Below, piece by piece: positions 32,001 through 41,400 of a stretch of 64,000 nt of DNA. Source of the stretch: Asterias rubens (taxonomy: Eukaryota; Echinodermata; Asteroidea; Forcipulatida; Asteriidae); assembly GCF_902459465.1 (NCBI RefSeq), contig NC_047080.1, forward strand, positions 6,115,214 to 6,179,213, written 5' to 3'. The notes beneath the pieces were generated by a model. That model ran no database searches. It worked only from the letters and a program-made list of their open reading frames with translations, and had not been told where the DNA came from. Numbering within the stretch: position 1 is the stretch's first letter; each line of letters starts with the position of its first letter. The translations under genes were made by a program, and so were the position numbers.

Positions 32001-33230
32001 GAAGTATATCTACAAGGGATTCTCATCTCCAACAGAAAACAGCAGTGCCATTTTACTGACATGGCATGAGAAGGTAAATATTTAATTTGTGACTTAAAGC
32101 TAGCTAGGGCTTTAACATTGCACACAGGAAATGATTTGTGATGGAGTGCATCAGTTTGAAAAGTTGTTGTCTTTGTTTGTTTGTTTGTTTGTTTGTTTGT
32201 TTGTTTGTTTGTTTGTTTGTTTGTTCGTTTGTTCGTTTGTTCGTTTGTTCGTTTGTTCGTTTGTTCGTTTGTTCGTTTGTTCGTTCGTTCGTTCGTTCGT
32301 TCGTTCGTTCGTTCGTTCGTTCGTTCGTTCGTTCGTTCGTTCGTTCGTTCGTTCGTTCGTTCGTTCGTTCGTTCGTTCGTTCGTTCGTTTGTGGGTTTTT
32401 TTGTGGTTTTTTTTGTTGGGGGGGGAGGGGGTTGATGTGGTGTTTCTTTGGGGGGGGACTGGGAGGCATTATTTTGACTGTGCAAGGGGTTAGAATAAAA
32501 ATATGAATGCCCTGTTAACATGAACATATATTGCCATTATTTTGACAGATCCAAGTTTTGTTGGCTTATTGGGTTACATTGCACGTGTATGTGAAGCTTA
32601 AAGCTGTAAAAGTGTAGGAAGTGGACTAGTGCATGTTTACGCTTCAGGATTAAACCTTACAATGAACTCCTTTTTGTCTATAGACCAATCCGACAAAAAA
32701 GAATTTGGTAGCGCCCTCTATTGAAAAATTAACAACTGCAGTGTCTTTTTGTGCATAAACTAGGCACTGAAGACACCGCAGCAAGTGACGCGCGGTGCTT
32801 AACACTTGCGCGCCTGGGCGCGTCGGATTGGTCTATATCTGGTAAACAGTTTTTTAGTATGCTTTTTGTAAAGTGGCCTACTGGGCTTCATGTAGTAAAC
32901 TCTGTATTTTACTTGCCTTTAGGAAGTTTTACTAGTATCTCACATGGCAAGTTGAGTACAAGTTGAGTACTGGTGTTTACAAGCCTACAGCAATTTTGTT
33001 TTCAAGACAATGTATGCTGGACTAGCTGGAACCTAATCATTCTATTACACATTTTAATCAATTTATTCAGTAATTGTTTAAATGGTGTTTCTTGTTAAAT
33101 GATCTGCCCTTGTGCTTTAAATACTCATAAATCATACATGTATTTTGTGTCTGTGTTTTCTTTATAGGTATATGCTGTTGGTGGTCTGGGAACTATTGTA
33201 AGAGTGCTTACTGATAGGAAAGGCATCTAA
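25921..33230 (+). CDS. ARPC5: Arp2/3 complex 16 kDa subunit (p16-Arc), complete, four exons
   Basis: Subunit 5 of the Arp2/3 complex, which nucleates branched actin filaments in the cytoplasm; it helps hold the complex together. Exons 25921-26057, 30630-30702, 31897-32073 and 33168-33230 total 450 bases, 149 codons plus TAA, close to the usual 151. The start [20 protein letters not shown] and the C-terminal [18 protein letters not shown] and [16 protein letters not shown] match the family strongly. Exons 2-4 use GT-AG borders. Intron 1 instead runs from ATATCCTTT to a terminal AC, with the branch-site-like TTCTTAAC 17 bases before the end, a U12 intron; it joins AA|A in frame. Introns carry a non-LTR retrotransposon, several MITEs and a long tetranucleotide repeat, none touching an exon. 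Confidence 0.96.
26304..26436. mobile_element. family A minimal copy (133 bp, TIR to TIR)
   Basis: Consists almost only of the two inverted ends, GGATAACTTTCCGTATGG..GGCGCCATACGGAAACTTTTCC, with a short AT-rich centre. It lies five bases before another copy. Confidence 0.85.
26442..27050. mobile_element. family A deletion derivative (609 bp)
   Basis: Both family ends are present. The interior matches the reverse complement of the 22837-25052 copy, but one side (about the last kilobase) is deleted. It carries the unoccupied site of the palindrome as GCATGCATTTATAAGCACTG near 26808, with two extra T. Right flank CCCAGCAC and left flank TCCAGCAC suggest an 8-base target with one change. Confidence 0.85.
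27154..27350. mobile_element. 197 bp MITE with TAGACCGATCC-type ends
   Basis: CAATAGTCCGATCCAGTAGG..CTCCACCC at the left is mirrored by GGGGCGGAGC..TTAGTGGATCGGTCTATTG at the right. Non-coding, in ARPC5 intron 1. Confidence 0.7.
27851..30246 (+). mobile_element. non-LTR retrotransposon of the L2/CR1 type, 5' truncated
   Basis: Begins inside the endonuclease domain (GHILDV, then [11 protein letters not shown]) and runs through a complete RT to an ATT-type microsatellite tail (six units at 30228-30246), the usual 3' end of L2-like elements. Sense orientation within ARPC5 intron 1. Confidence 0.85.
27861..30161 (+). pseudogene. ORF2 of the L2/CR1-like element with one stop codon
   Basis: One continuous frame with a single TGA at 29637-29639. 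Domains: endonuclease C-terminal part to about 28000; fingers and palm with [50 protein letters not shown] and the catalytic YADDVQIY near 29313-29336; a C-terminal domain ending in [30 protein letters not shown] replaces what is probably an arginine CGA, as a C-to-T change at a CpG would produce. In VGGP a G stands where L is more usual. Almost intact otherwise, so it is a fairly young copy. Confidence 0.88.
30352..30530. mobile_element. MITE family X, one half
   Basis: TTTAAAGGCAGTCGACACTA..TTGGTAATTAC through GAAGTAATTTTCCACGAATT matches, in reverse, one end of the full copy at 15878-16277. The other half is absent. Confidence 0.75.
30630..30702 (+). CDS. ARPC5: ARPC5 exon 2
   Basis: 73 bases encoding (K)[24 protein letters not shown]. 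It follows a terminal AC and is followed by the donor GTAGGT. Confidence 0.92.
30732..30962. mobile_element. 230 bp MITE in ARPC5 intron 2
   Basis: GGGCCCAATTCATAGCGCTG at the left and CAGCGCTATGAATTGGGACT..CC at the right form terminal inverted repeats of about 21 bases. The interior has further AGTAAGCAC / GTGCTTACTG pairing. Confidence 0.78.
31897..32073 (+). CDS. ARPC5: ARPC5 exon 3
   Basis: 59 codons, [14 protein letters not shown] to AILLTWHEK. Acceptor TTTTGCAG, donor GTAAAT. Confidence 0.95.
32172..32391. repeat. three-zone tetranucleotide microsatellite (TTTG / TTTGTTCG / TTCG)
   Basis: Thirteen TTTG units (32172-32223), then seven TTCGTTTG units (32224-32279), then 27 TTCG units (32280-32387), then one TTTG. 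It lies about 100 bases past exon 3 of ARPC5. It keeps several frames open on both strands, which is an artefact. Confidence 0.95.
32681..32835. mobile_element. 155 bp MITE with TAGACCAATCCGAC ends, TA target
   Basis: TAGACCAATCCGAC at 32681 and its complement at 32822-32835; TA on both outer sides. The interior includes an inverted GCGCC..GGCGC theme. ARPC5 intron 3. Confidence 0.8.
33168..33230 (+). CDS. ARPC5: ARPC5 exon 4 (terminal coding exon)
   Basis: [20 protein letters not shown] and TAA. Acceptor TTCTTTATAG. Confidence 0.95.
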   Translation, partial: VYAVGGLGTIVRVLTDRKGI

Positions 33231-35135
33231 TTGTGCAGAGTCCAGATTTTTCAGCTTTATGCAGTGGCAAGATAATTGATAAATAATGTATGCATGTATG
33301 CCCATGTATAAACAAATTTTGCTATAGCCCGAAACATGTACTACACGTGCACACGTATACTACTATATCCTATGTGTTTTTTTTGGTAGTTCATGTTTTT
33401 GTTTTATTTCTATAGTTTTATTTATTAATTTCACTGATCAAGGCTGAGGCAAACTGAAAGAAAGGGAGCTCCATTAATTACCCCAGAAAACATTTTTTTA
33501 AGGAGTTTTTAAAGAGCCGCACCACTAAAAACAATACGTGTATATTGAACTCACATTGGATCTAAAAGGTTTTATGCATTGGTGTTTGTTTACCGGTTAA
33601 AGTAAAAATGCACAACTAAAACTCTTACATAAATTTCAACCATGGTTGAATTTTGATAATACATTTCAGCATGCACAAATAATATGACAAACATTTCAAA
33701 AAAAATAAGGTAAATGAAAATAAGCTTTCACTTGCACAAGTTTTTTTAAATTTACTTCTTTATTCAGAGAGTTGTGTGACCTTTTACTGAACTTATCTTT
33801 GGCACTTATGTACATGTATAGATGCTTCATGCTCATACAAATCATCAACTTGAAACATTATATTCTGTAATACTGTTGAACACTTCAAGCAAGCACTGAT
33901 AGCTTTCACATACCCCTCACTCTCACTTGCCCTTGGGCAAAGCTTGCCCTTGTAACTGCTCAGGAAATAGTACTTTGTTCGCTTAAAATTATGTTATGAT
34001 AAAGGGTTTCCTGATTGATTCCCCTTCAGGTTGGCATTCCCTTTTATACATTGAACATTTAATATTATAAGATCATTTTGAATAAGATGGACATTTATAC
34101 TCAAGTGTTTGTTCAAAATAATAAAAACAGACAAGGAAAAGTGTAGGTGTAAACAAAAAAATGCCATAGGAAAATCATTGCGATATAAATGACTTGGCAA
34201 GTACATTACAGTACACAGCAAAGTGAACTATAGTAGAGTTGTCAGCCTGTAATGCACTTATTTAGGTTTAATAATTAGGACTTATTTAGGTTAAATAATT
34301 AAATAAATTTATTTACGCTTCAACAACCATGACCACAGTGAAAAGGCTTTGTGGCAATCCAAAACAACTGTTTACATAAGTTTTGTGATTACATTCTCAA
34401 CAACATATTATGTTCATGATCATAAAATGATTGCAAAAACAAAATCTCAATCATGTAAAGCCCCATCAAATAAAACTCCATATGGGCCCACAAAGGTCTC
34501 GAAATATTGAGACTTGCACAGTCTATACCAACCACGTACAATGTCTTGGTGGGCTTCAATTCTACAACTGTTAATTAAATCCCCCATGTAGAAAGGAAAG
34601 GTAGAAATTTAATCTGAAAATGCCCTCTAATTGCTAAACATTTAATGGACTTACATACCGAATTTAATTGAATTATTTAAACAAAATCAGTTACACCGTG
34701 TACACAAACAAAATAAATGTTTACAATGCAGATATGAAAACCCTGTTTTATAGAATGTCAAAAACCAGTGTGTAGTAGTTTGAAAGTGTTCAAATTGTTT
34801 TATTAGTCAGGCAGGAAAATGTAAGGACAATTTCGACCAATTTTATTTCTCTATGTATCACTTAATTTGCTAGATGATGAGGTAGCATGATTTATGTATT
34901 ATACAAGTAAAGTAATCTGCATCGCTGAGGTATAATGACTCACTCTACATGTACTTATTCCAGAGTTACTTTTGAAATCCACTTTCATGTAGGTGAATAC
35001 ATGCTTTATTAGACTGATGAACTTATTTTGTATGAGAGTACAGTTCGTTTCTAGGTTAGAAGCTTCAATATTGGCCAACTTGATCAATTTTTGATAGAGT
35101 TCTTTTTTAATTAATTTGTGGGGCTTTAGCTAGAG
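33231..35135. other. ARPC5 3' UTR and AT-rich intergenic DNA
   Basis: Holds the ARPC5 3' UTR; AATAAA-type signals occur (for example near 34118 and 34305) but I cannot tell which is used. No gene or clear repeat otherwise. Confidence 0.45.
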
Positions 35136-35567
35136 GTAGTTGTCAAATACAATTATTCTCACTTGGTGTATCCCAACACATAAAATAAAACACATGTGAA
35201 TTTTGGGGCTCAATTGGGCATTGATTTGCAAGAGAATAGTGAAAGAAAAAACACCCTTGTTGCACCACCGTGTGTGCTTTCAGCAGATGCATAATAAAAG
35301 GCATCAGCTGAAGTCTTTTATTATTTGAGCGAGAAATTACCTCAAAAGCTATGTTACTTCAGAGGGAGCCGTTTCTCACACTATTTTTATACCATTAACA
35401 GCTCTCCGTTGTCCGTTACCAACTACGTTTTTATGCTAACAATTTGGGCTCAATAGCAAGTCCTCTTTCACTTTTTCACTTTGAAAATAAGGATCGATAG
35501 CATGGCAATGTATTTATAATAAGCAATTGTTTTGAGTAAATACCAATAGTGTTACAGTGCCTAAAGG
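35136..35567. mobile_element. MITE family X, copy with internal insertion
   Basis: TTGTCAAATACAATTATTCTCACTTGGTG near the left and AATACCAATAGTGTTACAGT near the right match family X. An extra segment around 35445-35520 interrupts the right half and includes a 53-base block repeated directly at 35642. Confidence 0.7.
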
Positions 35568-35750
35568 GCTGATTCAACCGTACCCCGATTCCTACCAAAA
35601 CATGTACATTGTTCAATCATTTTGATAAAAAGTATGCAATGGCAAGTCCTCTTTCACTCTTTCACTGTGAAAATAAGAATCGATAGCATGGTAATTTGGC
35701 ACAATATACCGTACCTAGCCCACCTTGTTGAGCTGTTAATGGCTCCGCTT

Positions 35751-35806
35751 TTAACATCGGTCTCATCACTGCTACCATGTCACTGTCGTGATGAGACCGA
35801 TGTTAA
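35751..35806. repeat. perfect 19 bp stem hairpin
   Basis: TTAACATCGGTCTCATCAC (35751-35769) and its exact complement (35788-35806) around an 18-base loop. It lies just after a block directly repeated at 35458 and 35642. Confidence 0.8.
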
Positions 35807-36076
35807 GTAATAAAAATGGAAGTAACAACCACTTTATCAATACTTATGTTGCCTCTCCATGACTATTATATAAAATAATGATTGTGCAAAAGTATTGATA
35901 TAAAATGTGGTGGACATGGGGATGTGTGTGTACCAGTTGAACCATTGGAAAGATGAACAAATAACTCGCATTTTGCACATATCAAAGTGTTATTAAGATG
36001 ATCATTGATTGTGGTAAACTTCATTTTGATATAAATTTTGTGTCTTAGATGCTCAGTTTTTTTTTAAAGGGTTGAA

Positions 36077-36465
36077 TTAAAGGAACACTTTGCCTTGGAT
36101 CGGTCAAGTTTGTCTTTGAAAAGCTTTTGTAATGTTTGTTATAAAATGTATATGATTAGAAAGATATTTTAAAAGTAGAATATAATGATCCACACAAATT
36201 TTCCTCGAAATTGCGTAGTTTTCCTTTTACTTTGCGAACTTATACACGGTCGGCCATTATGGGATCAAAAATTTGACTCCCATGAATGGCCGACCGTGTT
36301 ACTCGGCAAGGTAAAAGGAAAACCACACAATTTCGAGTCATACTTGTGTGGATCATTATATTGTACTTTTAAAATATCTTTCTAATCATATGCATTTCAT
36401 AACAAACGGTTACATACGCTTTTCAAAGACCAACTCGCCCGAACCAAGGCAACGTGTTCCTTTAA
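36077..36465. mobile_element. MITE family Y, intact palindromic copy (389 bp)
   Basis: Starts TTAAAGGAACACTTTGCCTT and ends in the complement AAGGCAACGTGTTCCTTTAA. The two arms of about 190 bp pair almost throughout, around GGTCGGCCATTATGGG / CCCATGAATGGCCGACC. Non-coding. Confidence 0.85.
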
Positions 36466-38325
36466 CGGTGGATTTCACCCGTACAAGTTTCTTTTTAACT
36501 GAATGAGGTTTGTTGTTGTAGTGGCGCTGAATTTAGGTACAAAAATCTTCATTGTTTTATAAGTTTCGTCACGGTGGACTTTCCTATCATGATTATTTAG
36601 GCGCTATACAAATCAAGGCTGTTTTGCGCTGTCCCCTTTGCATATGGGAGTCGAGTGGGGCACCATTATTTTTGACACTAGAAGAAGAGGACGGAGTTTA
36701 ATTTCAACATAACAACTAATACAGAAATTAGTTTCCATTGACCCATAAAATAGGCCTAGAGAGGAAAAAACAATGAATTATCGTCAAAGTTCAACAATTA
36801 TTTACAGGAAAGCTGAAAAACAGGAGATGTGTGACGAAGGATTGCCTATGACAGGTTTTTACAGGGAACCCAAAGTCAAGATTGATCGGTGGTTGTTTTG
36901 TAATAAAGAAATCGGATGTTGACATAGATCAAACAAAGTTCCACAATTACCGGAATGTCATAACAGAAAGGACTGGCAGCGGGGTACTCCCTCAGAAGTT
37001 TGAACTTTAAAAAAAGTTAGGGGGATTTTTGTTTTGTTTAATACTTTTGTAATTGTGGGCCATGAGAAAACTCGAAACGAAATTCCGATTTGTAGGCCTA
37101 TAGCGTTTCGATGTTTGTCGCCATGGGCTACTTCGTCCTAATTGCTGTTATGCTCTACCCGACTTTGTTTAGTCATTGTTCAAAAGTAGAAATATTGTTT
37201 TAATTGGGATGGGGGAAAGCAAAACAAAATGTGAAGACCAACCACACTGAGTGTGCGGTGCAATAGGCCTACTACACAACCAAGGCGTTTTGAATTTGAT
37301 TTAGGCGAAAAGTACTTTGCACAAGTTCCGTGGAAAATAAATTATGCAATGTTTGAATTCAAAAAACTCGGACCAGATATTTCTTTTGTTTTGAATTATT
37401 GCGTCTGTCTAGAACAGGCGGAGGCTAGAACATCGTTGAAGTTATGAGTTTGAGGAACTATTACCCGGGGGAAGAATTAGAGGTCCGTTCTCCGTCCAAT
37501 CCCCGTGCCTGATGAGGAGGGTAGACGTCGCATTAGTGATCGGAACCAGCCCGTCTTGGAAAGGCCCATGTGTTTTCAACAACTGTGTCTAAAAATGTGA
37601 AAAAGAAAAGAAATTTTTCGGGGTCTACTAAACTGTTCTTAATCATCAATGAGCAATTCAAAAGCGTTTTAGCAATATTGAACGCCGAACAGTTCCCAAG
37701 TTCAGTTTTGTAGCCTGTTTGTTCATCAGCGGCGGTTCACATCGCTGAGGGAGGACACCATTCATTGCTCACTCCGGGAAGGAATTTTTTTTTTGCAGTT
37801 TAACATTTCCATCCTTAAAAAAATCCTGAAACCGTCACAGATGAGTGATGGGCCTAAGTTCAGCCTTTATCGTTTCCAAAGTTGTTTGTGTAGATAGGTC
37901 TATAACCAGATACTTCTCAGAACTTCACGCCGGGTGATCTGCCAACCATCCCCCAGTGCGGGCTGTAGGCCCACACGCAGTGGAAACAAAAGCTGTTTAG
38001 GTGCGGATAAATCCGCTGAGTTACACGCGTCTTCCTATAATATGATAATTTATCCTGGCGACAGGCGATGTTCTTGTATTCTATATTGAAGTGGGTCACG
38101 ATTCCACGCATTGGTAATCGGCAGGGCCTCAACTTTGTGTTCTTTTCTACTGGTAGAAAAGTTTCGAGACGTTCTGTGGGTCCTGCGCTGGTGCATGCAC
38201 CGCCAACCTCGTCTGTGGGGATGAGCGAAATAGCGTCGTAGACGCTGTACGATCATTGGTGTAAACACGGTTGGAAATAAAGTAAAGCATGGGGACGAGG
38301 TTGCGTCTTGGGCTGCTTTGGGAAA
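36466..38325 (+). other. 5' flank of ANAPC2
   Basis: No coding sequence recognised. The last few hundred bases are more GC-rich and probably contain the promoter and leader; no TATA box stands out. Confidence 0.4.
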
Positions 38326-38400
38326 ATGGCGCATGAATTTGACGTCGTTAACGTGGCTTGGGAGACTGTCACAGGCAGTTTGTGTGCACAGTTTAAGAAG
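38326..38400 (+). CDS. ANAPC2: ANAPC2 exon 1
   Basis: 25 codons, MAHEFDVVNVAWETVTGSLC..AQFKK, donor GTAAGC. Chosen because VAWETVTGSL parallels the VAWNTVSTGL of vertebrate APC2, the ATG has an AAAATGG context, and phase 0 fits exon 2. A further small exon in intron 1 cannot be excluded. Confidence 0.85.
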
Positions 38401-41400
38401 GTAAGCAGTATTTAAAAGCATGTTCAAATGTTAATTAATAATAATAGAACAAAAGTATCGAAGTGCTGGAAACGAAATGAGATGGAATGGGAGTGTGACC
38501 TGTGTACTATCCATTCCTGGTGTCATGTGTTTTCAGTAGGATAACAGGAAAATTGTTCACAATCAAAAACTAAGTGTTTTTTTAATTTAAATAATCTATC
38601 CAACCGTCTAAAGGGACACACCGGCTCATCGTTTACACAATTTAGGGATAACTTTCCGTATGGCGCCACCACTTTTTCACTCATTTTTACAAAAAGGGAT
38701 ATATAAGACAATTTAGGGATAACTTTCCGTATGGCGCCACCACTTTTTCACTCATTTTTACAAAAAGGGATATATCAATCAGGTAAATAAGTTCCTATAT
38801 TATTTTATATCGAATGAAAAAGTGGTGGCGCCTTTTCCTATCGTAGCGTCATACATTATCGACCCTCATATGTTTTCGGTCCCCAACTTTGATTCCCGTT
38901 TACCGCTAGATTGTGCAAGCCGCACCGGTGACAGAAGCTATGAACTTACTTGAACTTACTTGAATCCACCGACGCCATCACACAACTGGGGAGGAGAGGG
39001 TGGTTCTGGTTACTGGGGCAGACAGCTTAGATAAGCTTATGTAGAGCCCCCCGACGTTCTTTAGGAATTTATCCACATGTCCCTTGAAAATGTTCACACT
39101 TGAAGCTTCAATTGCCTTTCGAGGGAGAATGTTCCAGTAGTTGACCACTCTCTGGCTAAACCAGAACTTCCTGAGGTTGAGGTTGGATCTTGATTTGTAC
39201 AGTTTAAGTTGGTGACCCCTGTGCTGCACAGTTGACAAATCAAAGAAGTGTTCAGGGTTCAAGCCCTCAAGGCCCCTGAGTATCTTAAAGGTCTGGATAA
39301 GATCTCCTCGCAGCCTCCTGCACTCCAGGGTGGTCAATTTCACTTCCCTGAGTCTGTGAACGTAGTCTAGGTGAGATAGACCTCCAATCATTCGCAATGC
39401 TCTCTTTTGCACTCTTTCTATTAGGTCAATGTCCCTTTGAAGATGAGGCCTCCACGCCTGTACACAGTAATCTAGGTGCGGTCTAACCAGTTCTTTGTAC
39501 AGTCTGATGATTGTTGTTTTGTCTTTGTTCGTTATGGTTCTATTGATTAGCCCCAGGGCTCTGTATGCGCTTTTGACTGCCTTCGCACAGTGGGTACTTG
39601 CATTTAGTGACTGATGGATGATTACCCCAAGATCTCTTTCTTCACTTACTGTCTGAATTATACTGTCACCAATGGAGTAATTGTGCTTGATGTTACTATG
39701 CCCGAAGTGGAGGCACTTGCATATTTGTCAATATTAAATAACATTTGCCAGTCATCAGACCACCTGTAAAGGCGATCGAGGTCGTCCTGAAGAGCGCGAG
39801 TATCTGCTGGGGTTTTCACTTTTCTGAAGACCTTGGTGTCGTCAGCAAACTTCAGGACCGAACTCAAGATATCCTTGTCAATGTCGTTGATGTAGATGAT
39901 GAACAACAACGGGCCAAGAACAGAACCTTGGGGGACACCGCTTTTAACTCCTGACCACTCCGATTGGGCCCCGTTCACCACCACCCTCTGTTGTCTGTCA
40001 GACAGCCATGCCTTAATCCAAGCAGCAGTTGAATCACCTATCCCATGTGATCGTAGTTTCGTCAGTAACCTCTGGTGTGGAACTCGGTCGAAGGCTTTAC
40101 TGAAATCGAGGTACACTGCATCAACAGGGTTGCCATCGTCAACGGTCTTTGTTACAAGCTCCAGAAAAGTTAGTAAATTGGTCAGGCAGGAACGACCTCT
40201 CAGAAACCCGTGCTGTGAATCACTGATCAATCTGTGTGCTGTCAGTTGTTCCATGATGGCATCTCGGAGGATGGTTTCAAACACCTTACTGACCTGTGAG
40301 GTTAGGCTGATCGGCCTGTTTGCTGCTACACTACGTTTGCCCTTCTTGAAGATGGGGGTGACGTTTGCTCTCCTCCAGTCTAGTGGAACCACTCCTTCTG
40401 CCATGGACTTCTGGAAAATTTGGCTGAGGGGTTCAGCTATCGCACCCGATACTTCCCTTAAAACCACAGAATAAATATCATCTACTCCGGGTGCCTTGCC
40501 AGGCTTCAACTTCATTAGCACTTTGAGAACGTTCTCCGCTGTCACCTCTACATCTCTGAGCATGTCGTCGTTCGGTCCGCTCAACATCCTCTTGGGATGT
40601 GGTATGTTATGTAATTGTTCAAGTGTGAACAGAGATGAAAAATAGTCATTTAACACCTTAGCTGTTCTCACGTCGTCTGTAATGACTTCACCATTTTCTT
40701 CCGTCAGAGGACCCACATGGTCCCTTGTTTTTATGTTGCTCCTCACATATGCATAGAAGGCTTTTGGGTTCACAGTTTATTCACGTTCTGTATTTTCATC
40801 AGGCTTAATCATACTGAGAATAAAGGTTCCTGTCGTTGGTTATGCTCAAACATTTATAAAATGATTGATTTTTGGTAATAATCACTAGTGCATTTTTATG
40901 CCAACATTCAAACGAGTCAAAGTTCTAAACATCATCCAACCTTGAAAGTTCAAAACAAAATTACTATCTGCTAGATTGAGTTTCATTCTGCTTTAGTCAC
41001 TAGATGGATCACGTGAAGTGGTTACTATTTGGGATTCTATCGTGTGGAAAATATTAAAATGTTTTAAGTGAAAATGACAAAATACTTTTATTTTATTTAC
41101 TGCATACTGTAATAAATTCCGATGTTAAAGAGAAAATATCATAGATTGGTTTCTTATCTCCTGAAACAAAACATTACTGGTCTGAAATGGGGGAAAACAG
41201 ATTAATATGAAGTGTGTCTGCTTCAAGGGGTGTGGGGTGTTTTACTCTCATGCCTTATGATATCTCTGGATTCTAAATAGTAGCCATAATGCCTTAGGAC
41301 AAAAATGTAATTAAATTTGTTAAGTAGTAATTGAATAATATTTTTGATTTATTTTGCACGCCATACTAGCTTCTGAATATTCAATAAAATACCAACCAAT

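Noticed and set aside
31997..32527. ORFs of up to 176 codons rich in repeated RSFV or RTNE motifs
   Set aside because: Produced by the TTTG/TTCG microsatellite, which lacks stops in several frames.
31895..33230. First read as the 5' part of ANAPC2
   Set aside because: The sequence [18 protein letters not shown] and GTIVRVLT is the ARPC5 C-terminus, and a complete ARPC5 assembles from four exons.
38050..38427. 125-codon minus-strand ORF overlapping ANAPC2 exon 1
   Set aside because: It runs antisense to a convincing conserved first exon and has no features of its own.
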